Of a DNA stretch of 64,000 bases, positions 35,358-44,803 are shown one piece after another (the first letter of the stretch is position 1; every line of letters starts with the position of its first letter). This DNA comes from Massilia sp. HP4 (GTDB lineage Bacteria; Pseudomonadota; Gammaproteobacteria; Burkholderiales; Burkholderiaceae_D): NCBI RefSeq assembly GCF_005222695.1, contig NZ_STGG01000012.1, forward strand, positions 124,001 to 188,000, given 5' to 3'. The position numbers were made by a program, and so were the translations under genes. Under the pieces are notes generated by a model. The model searched no databases, had not been told where the DNA came from, and saw only the letters and a list, made by a program, of their open reading frames with translations.

Positions 35358-35410
35358 CCCCGCGTCCGCTCAACGCGGGGACTTCCGTCGCTGGGCGCTG
35401 TCCAGCGACG
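35358..35410. other. Two back-to-back hairpins after hicB
   Basis: CCCCGCGT/ACGCGGGG (35358-35365 with 35373-35380) and CGTCGCTGG/CCAGCGACG (35386-35394 with 35402-35410) are both perfect stems with 7-base loops. There is no T-run. They may end the hicAB transcript with Rho or stabilise it. Confidence 0.5.
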
Positions 35411-35540
35411 TCAGGACTCACAATCCTGCACTCCACCTTGTTCCGGCTATTCATCGGCGCTGGATGCCATTCGTCGCATGCGCCTTGTTCGCGCCCTTGT
35501 TCAACGGTAGAGTCAGCCGTCGTCATTCATCACTGGACCC

Positions 35541-36272
35541 ATGAGCTCACCCGACCTGATCCTCGACGCCCTGCGCGCCCGGCTGCGCGCGGCTGGCATT
35601 ACCTACAAGCTGCTGGCCGAACGCATCGGCGTGAGCGAATCGAGCGTGAAGCGCATGTTCGGGCAAAAAGACATGGCGCTGTCGCGGCTGGCCGAGATTT
35701 GCCAGGCCACCGGCATCCCGCTGGAAGAACTGCTGCGCGGCGCCCTCGATACCCGGCCCCGGCTCGACGCGCTGAGCCTGCCGCAAGAGCGTTCGCTGGT
35801 GGCCAATCCGCGCCTGCTCCTGATGGCAATCTGCTGCCTCGGTCACTGGAATGTGGAACAGGTGATCGAGACCTATCAGCTGGGCGAAGCCGAATGCATC
35901 ACCCTGCTCGCCGAACTCGACCGGCTGGGACTGATCGAACTCAAGCCGCTGAACCGCTACCAGCTGCGGGTGTCGAACGCATTCCGCTGGCTGCCGGATG
36001 GGCCGGTGCAGCAGTTCTTCCGCGCGCATGTGGTAGAGGATTATTTTGCCGGGCGCTTCGATGGCGCGGGCGAGACGCTGATGTGCCTGCCGGCGCGGCT
36101 GTCACCAGCCAGTGCACAAGAACTGTCGCTCAAGATCGAGCACCTGGCGGCAGAATTGGCACGGCTGCACCTGAACGACCGGCGCCTGCCGGCCGCCGAG
36201 CGCGATGGCTATACCTTGCTGCTGGGGTTCAGGTCATGGGAACTGGCGGCATTCACGGCGCTGCGGCGCTAA
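35541..36272 (+). CDS. XRE-family helix-turn-helix transcriptional regulator
   Basis: The 243-residue protein has an N-terminal lambda-repressor-like HTH (ITYKLLAERIGVSESSVKRMFGQKDMALSRLAEICQATGI is residues about 19-58, recognition helix SESSVKRMF). The rest is a helical domain of about 180 residues without a motif I know; it contains a second winged-helix-like piece (ECITLLAELDRLGLIEL). It probably represses or activates unknown targets. Neighbours are the HicAB pair and the end of the type II secretion operon (convergent). Confidence 0.82.
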   Translation: MSSPDLILDALRARLRAAGITYKLLAERIGVSESSVKRMFGQKDMALSRLAEICQATGIPLEELLRGALDTRPRLDALSLPQERSLVANPRLLLMAICCLGHWNVEQVIETYQLGEAECITLLAELDRLGLIELKPLNRYQLRVSNAFRWLPDGPVQQFFRAHVVEDYFAGRFDGAGETLMCLPARLSPASAQELSLKIEHLAAELARLHLNDRRLPAAERDGYTLLLGFRSWELAAFTALRR

Positions 36273-36326
36273 ATGCACGATAGACGTCGATGCCAGTGGC
36301 GGCGGCGCCGGGTCGCGGCGCCAGGA

Positions 36327-37070
36327 TTATTGGGTGATTGGCTGCTGGGTCTGGTTGACCGGCACGGCATTCGGCGGCATTTGCGGCTGACTCATTGGCT
36401 GAGTGGTCTGCGGCTGGTTGATCAGCTCGGCCGGCGGTGCATTCGGATCGACGTCCGGATCCATCTGCGGTTCGGGCACCACCTGCGCGTTTTCTGGCGT
36501 GGTCGGCGTGCCCTGGGGTCCACCGCCCGGCGGCGGCCGGTTCATCATCGTGGGCGGCGCGCTGACCACGCCCGGTGCGGTCTGCGGTTCCATGGCGGGC
36601 GGCGCACCCATCGCTTGCTGCTGCATCATGCGCGGCTCGGGCGGCATGATTGCCGTCGACTGGCCGGTATCGGGCGCCAGCTCCACCCGCTTCATCACGC
36701 CGCCATCCGACAGCATCACGTAGCGCCGGTGTACTTCGGCCACGGTCACGCCCGGCGCGATCTCGCGCCCGATGCGCACGGCCTTCGGCGGCTGGCCGTC
36801 GGCCACGAGAATCACCGCACTGTTGGCGCCGGCCGACACCACGCCGGTGAGCTGGAAGCTGGAGATCACGGCCGTCGGCTGGCCGCCGAACAGGGTGGCG
36901 GCAGCCTCGGGGCTCGGTGGAGGCTGGGTGGCGACCGGCGCCGCCGCCAACGGCCGCTGCTCGGGTTTGTACAGCTGCAGCACCCAGTAGGCGATCGAGG
37001 CCGCCAGCAGGATCAGGGCAAGCAGGCTGAGGAGAAGAGGCAAACGCTTGTTCATAGGGTTCAATGCCAT
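36327..37070 (-). CDS. gspC: Type II secretion system protein GspC-like, without PDZ domain
   Basis: The 247-residue inner-membrane protein links the inner-membrane platform to the secretin. It has a cytoplasmic N-terminus, one membrane helix (residues about 12-32) and the periplasmic homology region (AVISSFQLTGVVSAGANSAVIL, then GREIAPGVTVAEVHRRYVML, residues about 65-120). The remaining half is Pro/Gln/Met-rich and low-complexity, with no PDZ or coiled-coil domain as in classical GspC. It is the last gene of the operon, 5 bases after gspF, whereas gspC is first in the classical operon. Confidence 0.85.
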   Translation of the reverse strand: MALNPMNKRLPLLLSLLALILLAASIAYWVLQLYKPEQRPLAAAPVATQPPPSPEAAATLFGGQPTAVISSFQLTGVVSAGANSAVILVADGQPPKAVRIGREIAPGVTVAEVHRRYVMLSDGGVMKRVELAPDTGQSTAIMPPEPRMMQQQAMGAPPAMEPQTAPGVVSAPPTMMNRPPPGGGPQGTPTTPENAQVVPEPQMDPDVDPNAPPAELINQPQTTQPMSQPQMPPNAVPVNQTQQPITQ

Positions 37071-37075
37071 CGTGA

Positions 37076-38296
37076 TTACTGCACCAGCTGGTTGATTTCG
37101 ATGATCGGCATCAGCACCGCCAGCACGATCAGCAGCACCACCAGGCCCATGGCCAGGATCAGCACCGGCTCGAGCAGGCCGGCGATGGTGAGCGTGCGGC
37201 GCTCGAGGTCGGCCTGCTGCGAATTGGCGGCGCGTTCGAGCATGGCCGGCAGTTCGCCGGTAATCTCGCCAGCGCGGATCATGTGCACCAGCATCGGCGG
37301 GAAATGTTTTTGCGCCGAGAGCGCGCGCGCCAGGCTCACGCCTTCGCGCACGCTGCCGGTGGCCTGCTCGACCAGCTCGCGCATCGCCACATTGGACAGG
37401 GTTTCGCGGCTGGTGTCGAGCGCGCGCAGGATCGGCACGCCGGAACCGGTAGTGATCGCCAGGGTGCTGGCAAAGCGCGCCGTATTCAGGCTGCGCTCGA
37501 ACTTGCCGTAGACCGGGGCCGTCAGCAGCCAGGTATGCCAGCGCCGCTTGAGGTCGGGATTGCGCAGCGCACGCCGCCACAGCCAGAAGGCGCCGGCGAT
37601 CAGGATCGCGCAATAGATGCCGTAGGCGCGCACGAAGTCGGACACGGCCAGCATGACGATGGTCAGGAACGGCAGCTTTTGTTTGGTATTGGCGAACACC
37701 GAGACGATCTGCGGCACCACATAGGTGAGCAGGAAGATCACGATCGCGAACGCGACCACGGTGACGATCGCAGGATAGGTAAACGCCAGGCGCACCTTTT
37801 GCACCAGGGCGTTGCGGCGCTCGATGTAGTCGGCCAGGCGCGACAGCACGCGCGACAATTGCCCGATCTGCTCGCCCGAGGCGACCAGCGCCCGGTAGAT
37901 CTCGGCGAAGTCGCGCGGGTGGTGCGATAGCGCGGTGGAGAATGGCGAGCCGCCGATGACTTCGGAGCGGATCGAGGCGATCAGGTCGCGCATATAGGCG
38001 CGCTCGGCCTGCTCGAGCAGGGCGGTGAAGGCTTGCTCGAGCGGCAGGCCGGCCTCGAGCAGGCTGGCCAGCTGGCGCGTGAACAGCGCCAGCTCGTTTT
38101 GCGACAGGCGCTCGCCGAGGCCGCGCGCACGGGTGGCGCCGGAAGCGTCGACCTGGGCCGCGATGGCCTCGACCGAGAGGGGCGTGAGGCCTTGCGTGCG
38201 CAGGTCGGCGCGCGCCGCGCGCGGGCTGTCGGCATTGACCACGCCCTTGCGGGTGGCGCCCCCCAGGTCGACGGCCTCATAACGGAATGCCGGCAT
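37076..38296 (-). CDS. gspF: Type II secretion inner-membrane platform protein GspF
   Basis: The 406-residue protein holds two repeated cytoplasmic T2SSF domains (residues about 70-195 and 275-395) with three membrane helices near 170-190, 220-240 and 375-400. FTRQLASLLEAGLPLEQAF and the second copy FASTLAITTGSGVPILRAL are the repeat signatures. It anchors the GspE ATPase and moves pseudopilins. It starts 31 bases after the gspE stop. Confidence 0.95.
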   Translation of the reverse strand: MPAFRYEAVDLGGATRKGVVNADSPRAARADLRTQGLTPLSVEAIAAQVDASGATRARGLGERLSQNELALFTRQLASLLEAGLPLEQAFTALLEQAERAYMRDLIASIRSEVIGGSPFSTALSHHPRDFAEIYRALVASGEQIGQLSRVLSRLADYIERRNALVQKVRLAFTYPAIVTVVAFAIVIFLLTYVVPQIVSVFANTKQKLPFLTIVMLAVSDFVRAYGIYCAILIAGAFWLWRRALRNPDLKRRWHTWLLTAPVYGKFERSLNTARFASTLAITTGSGVPILRALDTSRETLSNVAMRELVEQATGSVREGVSLARALSAQKHFPPMLVHMIRAGEITGELPAMLERAANSQQADLERRTLTIAGLLEPVLILAMGLVVLLIVLAVLMPIIEINQLVQ

Positions 38297-38327
38297 CAGT
38301 CAGGTCCCATCCTTGCAGTTCCCATCG

Positions 38328-39749
38328 CTAATCTTTCGTCACGCGCACGAGTTCGGCGCGGGTGGTGGTGCCGTCGGCCAGCCAGCGTTCGCCGTCGTCG
38401 CGCATGGTCTTCATGCCGGTGGCCAGCGCCGCATCGCGGATCTCGGCTTCGGAGGCACGGTTGTGGATCTGGGAACGGATCTGCTCGGTGGTTTCGAGCA
38501 GCTCGTAGACACCGACGCGGCCGTGGTAGCCCGTGTGGCCGCAACGCTCGCAACCGACCGCATGCCAGGTGGAGCCGTCGAAGGTCTTGCACTGCGAGCA
38601 CAGTTTGCGCACGAGGCGCTGGGCCATCACGCCCAGCAGCGACGAGGACAGCAGGAACGGTTCGATGCCCATGTCCAGCAGCCGGGTGACGGCCGAGGCG
38701 GCGTCGTTCGTGTGCAGGGTCGCCAGCACCAGGTGACCGGTAAGCGAAGCCTGCACCGCGATCTGCGCCGTTTCCAGGTCGCGGATCTCGCCGATCATGA
38801 TGACGTCGGGGTCTTGCCGCAGGATCGCGCGCAGGGCCTTGGCGAAGGTCATGTCGATGCGGGCATTGACCTGGGTCTGGCCGACGCCGTTCAGGTCGTA
38901 CTCGATCGGGTCTTCCACCGTCATGATATTGGTGGTGGAAGCGTTCAGGCGCGACAGCGCCGCGTACAAGGTGGTGGTCTTGCCGGAACCGGTCGGGCCG
39001 GTCACCAGCACGATGCCGTGCGGCTGGTTGATCAGGCGGTCGAACTGCGGCAGCATACCGGGCGCCATGCCCAGGTGCGACAGGTCGAGCCGCCCTGCCT
39101 CTTTATCGAGCAGGCGCAGCACGGCGCGTTCGCCGTGGCCGGTCGGCAGGGTCGAGACGCGCACATCGACCGGTTTGCCGCCCACGCGCAGGGTGATGCG
39201 ACCGTCTTGCGGCAGGCGTTTCTCGGCGATGTCGAGCTGCGACATGATCTTGATACGCGAGATCAGCGAGGCGTGGATCGCCTTTTTCGGGCGCACGATG
39301 TCGCGCAGCGCGCCGTCGATGCGAAAGCGCACGACGGACGTTTGCTCGAACGGCTCGATGTGGATGTCGGATGCGCCTTCGCGCAGCGATTGCGTGAGCA
39401 GCGCATTGATCATGCGGATCACCGGCGCGTCGTCGGACGATTCGAGCAGGTCTTCGATGGCGGGCACGTCTTGCAGCAGCTTGGTCAGGTCGAGGTCGGC
39501 GTCGAATTCGTCGACCACCTGCGACGCATCGCCGCCGCCGCCCGCATAGGCGCCGGCAATCGCCGCGTCGAGCTCGTCGCGGTCGAGGCGGCGCAGCTGG
39601 ATGCGGCCGAAGCGGCGCGACACCTCGGCAATGGCGGCCGGCCGCGTGGCGCTGGAGACCAGCACTTCGACGCTCTGGCCCGGCTCGCCGTTACCGCGCG
39701 CCAGCACGCCATGGTCGCGGGCGAAGGCGTAGGGCAGCAGGTTGTTCAT
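38328..39749 (-). CDS. gspE: Type II secretion ATPase GspE
   Basis: The 473-residue ATPase powers pseudopilus assembly. An N-terminal domain precedes the ATPase core. Walker A is [15 protein letters not shown] (near 250), the Asp box VEDPIEYDL, Walker [12 protein letters not shown] and the His box [12 protein letters not shown] follow. A CxxC pair set (CSQC, CERCG, about 383-405) forms the zinc-binding tip. The protein is shorter at the N-terminus than classical GspE, lacking part of the GspL-binding domain. It lies 13 bases after the gspD stop. Confidence 0.96.
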   Translation of the reverse strand: MNNLLPYAFARDHGVLARGNGEPGQSVEVLVSSATRPAAIAEVSRRFGRIQLRRLDRDELDAAIAGAYAGGGGDASQVVDEFDADLDLTKLLQDVPAIEDLLESSDDAPVIRMINALLTQSLREGASDIHIEPFEQTSVVRFRIDGALRDIVRPKKAIHASLISRIKIMSQLDIAEKRLPQDGRITLRVGGKPVDVRVSTLPTGHGERAVLRLLDKEAGRLDLSHLGMAPGMLPQFDRLINQPHGIVLVTGPTGSGKTTTLYAALSRLNASTTNIMTVEDPIEYDLNGVGQTQVNARIDMTFAKALRAILRQDPDVIMIGEIRDLETAQIAVQASLTGHLVLATLHTNDAASAVTRLLDMGIEPFLLSSSLLGVMAQRLVRKLCSQCKTFDGSTWHAVGCERCGHTGYHGRVGVYELLETTEQIRSQIHNRASEAEIRDAALATGMKTMRDDGERWLADGTTTRAELVRVTKD

Positions 39750-39762
39750 GATGTTGCGCTCA

Positions 39763-42255
39763 TTATCGGGTGGAGCCCGGGGTGGAGCCCGGGGTGGAGC
39801 CCGGGGTGGAGCCCGGGGTGGAGCCCGGGTTCGTGCTCGGGTTCGGTTGCGTCACCGGGCGGAATTGCGAGGCCGGATTGACGGCCGATCCAGGTTCAGA
39901 CACGCCCGCCCCCGGCATGGTTCCCTGCGTTGCTTGCGGCGCACCCAGCGTACCCTGGTGGCGCGATGCGGCGCCATCGAGCGACGCGCCCGGCGCCGCA
40001 TTCGGCGCCGGCTGGCGCTGTTGCGGCACGGTCGCCATGCCGCCGCCGGCCGGCGGCTGGCCATTCACCAGCGGCGGCAGTTGCGGCGCGCCCAGGTCGC
40101 GCAGCAGGGCCGACGACTCGGGTTGGGCGGCGGCGCCGGCCGCGCGCATGTAGTCGTAGCGGTCCATCGCGATCGAATTCGAGGCTTCCTTGCTGCGCAC
40201 CACGACCGGGCGCAGGAACACCATCAGGTTGGTCTTGACGCGGCTGCGTGTGCGGTACTTGAACAGGTTGCCGATCACCGGGATGTCGCCCAGGCCACGC
40301 ACTTTCTCTTCGCCATCGCCTTCGCTGTCTTCGATCAGGCCGCCCAGCACGATGATCTGGCCGTCGTCGGCCAGCACATTGCTCTCGATGGCGCGCACGT
40401 TCGTGGTCAGGCCCGACTCGGCATTGCGGGTCGAGGCATCCACGCTCGAGTTCTCGTGGTAGATGGCCATCTTGATGGTACCGCCTTCCGAGATCTGCGG
40501 GCGCACCCGCAGCAGCAGGCCGACGTCTTGCCGGTCGACCGTCTGGAACGGGTTGCCGCCGCCGGTGGTGCTGTTGGTGGCGAACGAACCGGTGATGATC
40601 GGGACGTTCTGGCCGACCTTGATGGTGGCCAGCTCGTTGTCCAGCGTGATCATGTTCGGCGTGGAAAGAATGTTGGCGTTGCCGTCGTTTTCCAGCGCGC
40701 GGGCGACCGCGCCCAGGCCGAGCTCGCCGCCCACCTGGCGGAACAGGCCGAAGGTGAGGCCGGTCGGCAGGGTCGGCACCGAGGTGCCGCTGGTGCCGCC
40801 GGTCGCCTGGCTGGCCGCCAGCGCCAGGTTGACGATGCTGTTGCCCGAGCCGCCGCCATTGAAGTTCTGCAAGCCGCCGAAGCGGTATTTGCTGTCGGAG
40901 TCGCCGGTGGCGCCGACCCATTGCACGCCGAATTCGGAGGCTTTATTGGACGACACTTCGACCACCAGCGCCTCGATATAGACCTGGGCCCGGCGCACGT
41001 CGAGCTGGTCGATCACGGAGCGCAGGTTCCGGTACACGGCGTCCGGCGCGGTGATGATCAGGCTGTTGGTGGAGGCGTCGGCCTGGATGAAGCCCGAGCC
41101 CTGGCCGCCGCCGCCGCCCTGCTGTCCTTGCTGGCCCTGCTGGCCGAAGGTGTTGCCGGAGCCGCCCATGCCGGTGCCGCCCTGCAGGCCCTGCTGGCCG
41201 CCGAGGCCGCTTTGGCCGCCCTGCCCCGCCTGGCTGCCGGTGCCGGACGTGATCGAACTGCCCTGGGTGCCCTGCTGCACCTGCAGCGCCGACGAGTCTT
41301 GCGAGACCACGGCGCGCAGGGTCTGGGCCACGCGGGTGGCTTCGGCATTCTTGAGGTAGACCACGTGGATATTGCCCTTGCTCGAGCTCTCTTGGTCGAG
41401 GCGGGCGATCAGGCTCTTGGCCAGGTTGGCGCGTGCCTGCGACGGCGCGCGGATCACGACCGAGTTGGTGCGCGGATCGGCCAGCACCGTGACCCGGCCC
41501 GAATCGCCGCCGGCCGCCGGTTCCATCAGGCGCGTGACGAGCGTGGCGATGTCGCTCGCGATCGCGTTGCGGATCGGGATCACGTCGAGGTCGGCAGCCA
41601 CCGGCGCGTCGAGCGCGGCGATGATGCGCGCCAGGCGGCGCAGGTTGTCGGCGTAGTCGGTGACGACCAGGGTGTTGTTGCCCGGGTTCGCCATGATCGA
41701 ATTATTGGGCGAGATCAGCGGCCGCAGCACGGCGGTGAGGTTGGCGGCCGACTCGTAGGAGAGATAAAACACCTGGGTTGCGATCTGGTCGCCGGTCGCC
41801 TTGCTGGAGCGCACGCCGCCGACCTGGGTCGGCGAGGATTGCAGCTTGGCTTCGGCCTCGGGCACCACCTTGGCATAGCCGTCGCCGCTGGTGACCACCG
41901 CGAAGCCCTGCAGGCGCAAGGTCGAGGTGAGCAGGCCGAAGGCTTCGGTCTTGCTCAGCGATTTCTCGGACACCAGTGTCAATGTACCCTTGACCCGCGG
42001 GTCGATGATGAAGGTCATGCCGGTGTAGTGGCCGATGGCCTTGATCACCGATTCGATGTCGGCATTGACGAAGCTCAAGGCAGCGGCATTCGCGCTTTCT
42101 TGCGCCCGCACGGGCAGCGGCAGCGCGACCAGGGTGGCGGCGCAGCACAGCATGGCGCCGGCGGCGAGGCGCTGGGCCCGCAACTGCAGGGCCGGCAACT
42201 GCTGCCGGGCCGACATGTCGAGGGGCGCGAAGGTGGAGCGGTGTGTTTTCTTCAT
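39763..42255 (-). CDS. gspD: Type II secretion outer-membrane secretin GspD
   Basis: The 830-residue secretin forms the outer-membrane gate. A long signal region (cleavage near PVRA, residue about 51) precedes the N0 domain ([25 protein letters not shown]) and N1-N3 domains ([44 protein letters not shown]). A Gly/Gln-rich insert lies at about 325-385 within N3. The secretin barrel follows ([48 protein letters not shown]). The C-terminal tail is long and low-complexity and ends in five PGST-type repeats. The start overlaps the gspN stop by one base. Confidence 0.95.
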   Translation of the reverse strand: MKKTHRSTFAPLDMSARQQLPALQLRAQRLAAGAMLCCAATLVALPLPVRAQESANAAALSFVNADIESVIKAIGHYTGMTFIIDPRVKGTLTLVSEKSLSKTEAFGLLTSTLRLQGFAVVTSGDGYAKVVPEAEAKLQSSPTQVGGVRSSKATGDQIATQVFYLSYESAANLTAVLRPLISPNNSIMANPGNNTLVVTDYADNLRRLARIIAALDAPVAADLDVIPIRNAIASDIATLVTRLMEPAAGGDSGRVTVLADPRTNSVVIRAPSQARANLAKSLIARLDQESSSKGNIHVVYLKNAEATRVAQTLRAVVSQDSSALQVQQGTQGSSITSGTGSQAGQGGQSGLGGQQGLQGGTGMGGSGNTFGQQGQQGQQGGGGGQGSGFIQADASTNSLIITAPDAVYRNLRSVIDQLDVRRAQVYIEALVVEVSSNKASEFGVQWVGATGDSDSKYRFGGLQNFNGGGSGNSIVNLALAASQATGGTSGTSVPTLPTGLTFGLFRQVGGELGLGAVARALENDGNANILSTPNMITLDNELATIKVGQNVPIITGSFATNSTTGGGNPFQTVDRQDVGLLLRVRPQISEGGTIKMAIYHENSSVDASTRNAESGLTTNVRAIESNVLADDGQIIVLGGLIEDSEGDGEEKVRGLGDIPVIGNLFKYRTRSRVKTNLMVFLRPVVVRSKEASNSIAMDRYDYMRAAGAAAQPESSALLRDLGAPQLPPLVNGQPPAGGGMATVPQQRQPAPNAAPGASLDGAASRHQGTLGAPQATQGTMPGAGVSEPGSAVNPASQFRPVTQPNPSTNPGSTPGSTPGSTPGSTPGSTR
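39770..39829 (-). repeat. Five perfect 12-bp tandem repeats at the 3' end of gspD
   Basis: The unit GTGGAGCCCGGG occurs five times without mismatch and encodes a Pro-Gly-Ser-Thr tetrapeptide at the C-terminus of the secretin, just before the last arginine and the stop. Copy-number change keeps the frame. Confidence 0.95.
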
Positions 42256-43028
42256 TATCTGAACTCGAGTGCGATTACGTTTTTGCCGTTCACCATCCGG
42301 CGCTGGCCCAGCAGGTTCAACATGGTCCCGAGCTGGTCTTCATAGCCATCGGCGGCGCTGGCCTGGCCCGAAAAGCGCAGGCGTCCATTTTGCAGTACCC
42401 CCGCGCCCGACAGCAGCAAAGCGCCACGCACGGTGCGCAGGGTCAAATCGGCCTGCGGTCCACGCCAGTCCATGATCATTTCATAACTGCCGAGCGGCTT
42501 GATGGGCGACATGCGGGCACCCATATCGCTCATCGACAGGACGGTGCGCCCCTGCACCGTCACGGCATGTTGCTGGCGCAGCAGGTCGAGCGTGTTCCAG
42601 CTCAGACGGATGCGGCCGCTCGGCGCCAATGTGTTCAATGGCGCGCCCAGGCCCGACAAGCCCTCGGCTGGCAGCAATAGTTCGCCGGCATTGACCTGCC
42701 ACTGCGACCAGCTGCCCTCGACCCGCACCGGGTTGGCCAGCGCCTGGGCATTTTCCAGGGTCATGCTCACCTGGCCCAGCACCACCAGCGGCGACAAGGT
42801 CCAGGCGAAACGGCCCGGCAGCAAGGGCGTCACCGCCCCGCCCGGCCCCGGCGCCCCGCCGATAAAGGCTGAGCCGCGCCAAAGCGTACCTTGCGCGTCC
42901 CCCAGCGTCAATCGACCGCCGGTCTGGCGTTCGACCAGCGGCCCCAGCCAGGACGCCGGCAGGAACGCCAGCACCGTTGCCACGACCGCCAGGATGACCA
43001 GCACGCTCCACGTCAGCACCCGCCTCAT
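42255..43028 (-). CDS. gspN: Type II secretion protein GspN
   Basis: The 257-residue protein has one N-terminal membrane helix (residues about 5-27). A periplasmic part with the family pattern LTLGDAQGTLWRGSAFI and WTLSPLVVLGQVSM follows, as in GspN. GspN is an accessory part of some type II systems; its exact role is not settled. It overlaps gspM by four bases and gspD by one, so translation through gspM-N-D is coupled. Confidence 0.88.
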   Translation of the reverse strand: MRRVLTWSVLVILAVVATVLAFLPASWLGPLVERQTGGRLTLGDAQGTLWRGSAFIGGAPGPGGAVTPLLPGRFAWTLSPLVVLGQVSMTLENAQALANPVRVEGSWSQWQVNAGELLLPAEGLSGLGAPLNTLAPSGRIRLSWNTLDLLRQQHAVTVQGRTVLSMSDMGARMSPIKPLGSYEMIMDWRGPQADLTLRTVRGALLLSGAGVLQNGRLRFSGQASAADGYEDQLGTMLNLLGQRRMVNGKNVIALEFR

Positions 43029-43540
43029 GAAGCCGGACCGCTCTGGCGCAGCGTGAGCGTGGCGTCGACCTGGCCCAGCGCGGTCTGGGCGGAGAATTGC
43101 GCGTCTTGCACCATCAGGCGGCTTTCGCGCCGCTGGGCGTCGAGCCAGGCCATCAGGTTGGCGAAGGAAACATTGTTGAGCTGAACCTTGGTGTATTCGC
43201 CGCTCACCGACAGCGAGGCCGGATTGAGGCCGCGCGCCGACATGCTGGCCGCGAGCGACGCTTGCGTGACCGGCGCGATGGCAGGCGCCGGCTCGCTGGC
43301 GACGGCCCGGGCCTCGCCGGCCAGCGCCTCGAGCTGGGCGGCCTGCTGGCGCAGCTCGGGCAGCGAACGGCGCAACTGCTCGCGGCCATCAAGCGCGGGC
43401 TCGAGCAGGACCAGGTAGAACAGCGCAAGTAGAGCGACCAGGCCGCCGACCATCAGGAACTTGCGTTCCTGCTCGGTGCGCGCGATCCAGTAGGCGGTTG
43501 CGCGTTCGCGCAGGCCGCTGATTTGGCCAGCGATGCTCAT
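43025..43540 (-). CDS. gspM: Type II secretion protein GspM
   Basis: The 171-residue bitopic protein has a short cytoplasmic N-terminus, one membrane helix (about residues 29-46) and a periplasmic ferredoxin-like part (NNVSFANLMAWLDAQRR). It partners GspL in the inner-membrane platform. The start overlaps the gspL stop by four bases. Confidence 0.88.
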   Translation of the reverse strand: MSIAGQISGLRERATAYWIARTEQERKFLMVGGLVALLALFYLVLLEPALDGREQLRRSLPELRQQAAQLEALAGEARAVASEPAPAIAPVTQASLAASMSARGLNPASLSVSGEYTKVQLNNVSFANLMAWLDAQRRESRLMVQDAQFSAQTALGQVDATLTLRQSGPAS

Positions 43541-44787
43541 TGGGTGACTCCCGGTTGCGTGCTTCCAGTGCTGCGGATCAGCCAGGTGTTGGCGTCAGGC
43601 GCTTCCAGGCTGAGATGGCGTGCCGCCAGGGCCGGACGCAGCTGGTCTGCGGCGCCTGGGTTGGCGGATTCAGGTTTGACGCGCACCGTGAGGGCGCGTT
43701 CGCGGAACTCCATTGATGCAATCGCAGGCGGCGCGCCGAGGCCACCCATGGCTTCGCCGAAGGCCGCCGCCATCCAGGTGAATTCGTCGCCGCCCACCTC
43801 GCCGCTGCCGGCGCGGGAACGCGCGATATTCTGCTGCATCTGCGCGACCGGATCGATCGCCGGCTGGTTCGGATAGACCGCGCGGAAGGTCTGGCTCATT
43901 TGCTGGCGCACGGCGTCGGCCTCGCGCTTCATGCCCAGCCACTCGACGTTCAGGCCGATGACGTTGACCACCAGCGCGGCCAGGGCCAGCCGCACCGGCC
44001 AGCGCCAGCGGCGCCAGTCGCGCCGCGCCACGCCGGCCGTGCCGAGGCCAGGCACCAGGTCGAGCGCGGGGCCGACGGCGCCGGCGCCATGGTTGCTGCC
44101 CCGGGCGCCGGCAATCCAGTGCGCCCAGTTGTCGCTCTCGAGGGTGACGCCGGGGCCGGCCTCGGCCAGCAGCACCCCGTATTCGCCGAGCCGTTCATGC
44201 TCGACGTACAGCACCAGCGGCGCATCGCCCGCCAGCGCGCGCGCCGTCTGCAGGGCCACCACCGGGCTGCCGTCGAGCGCCAGGCCCAGGCCTTCGTATT
44301 GGCTCTGGCGCAAGATCAATTCGCCCTTGCCGAAGGCGGCGCTCACGCTGCCCGGATGCAGCGGCAGGCACAGTTGCTCGGGCACGGCCACCACCGCGCG
44401 CGCGCCCATCTCGAGGAGTTTGCGCACCAGCGGCTCGAGCCAGGCCTGCTGCACCACGGCCACCGGCCGGCGGCCGTCGGCCATGGCCGGGCCGGCCACC
44501 AATACGCAATCGAGCGGGTCGCCCAGGATATATTCTTCGACCAGGGCCGGCAGCGCCGCGCGCAGGCGCGCGCCGGCCAGCGGCGGGGCCTTTACCGCCA
44601 GCAGGGTGACGTCGCTGGCGGCCAGGATCAGCACCACGCGCCGGCTGGCCGCGACCACGTCGCCCAGGTTGCGCAGCGCGCCTTCGCCCTGCTGGCCGAT
44701 GGCGCCGTTGTCGCCGACCATCGCGAACCGCGCCAGGGCGCCTTCGCCCTCGCTCCTGGCCGGATGCCGGATATAAAGAGTAGTCAA
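43537..44787 (-). CDS. gspL: Type II secretion protein GspL (TTG start)
   Basis: The 416-residue protein has a cytoplasmic actin-like domain (residues about 1-230; TLYIRHPAR start, VLILAASDVTLLAVKAPPL). One membrane helix lies near 265-285 and a periplasmic ferredoxin-like domain (ERALTVRVKPES) follows. GspL recruits GspE to the membrane. The start is a TTG at 44787, preferred because no ATG lies near and the family N-terminus begins with this TLYI strand. It starts 16 bases after the gspK stop. A rare start codon may keep GspL low. Confidence 0.88.
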   Translation of the reverse strand: MTTLYIRHPARSEGEGALARFAMVGDNGAIGQQGEGALRNLGDVVAASRRVVLILAASDVTLLAVKAPPLAGARLRAALPALVEEYILGDPLDCVLVAGPAMADGRRPVAVVQQAWLEPLVRKLLEMGARAVVAVPEQLCLPLHPGSVSAAFGKGELILRQSQYEGLGLALDGSPVVALQTARALAGDAPLVLYVEHERLGEYGVLLAEAGPGVTLESDNWAHWIAGARGSNHGAGAVGPALDLVPGLGTAGVARRDWRRWRWPVRLALAALVVNVIGLNVEWLGMKREADAVRQQMSQTFRAVYPNQPAIDPVAQMQQNIARSRAGSGEVGGDEFTWMAAAFGEAMGGLGAPPAIASMEFRERALTVRVKPESANPGAADQLRPALAARHLSLEAPDANTWLIRSTGSTQPGVTQ

Positions 44788-44803
44788 ACTGTCTCGCTTT
44801 CTT

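Noticed and set aside
39742-42345. 867-codon open frame on the plus strand
   Set aside because: Antisense to gspD, with Arg/Ala/His-rich translation and no recognisable domain.
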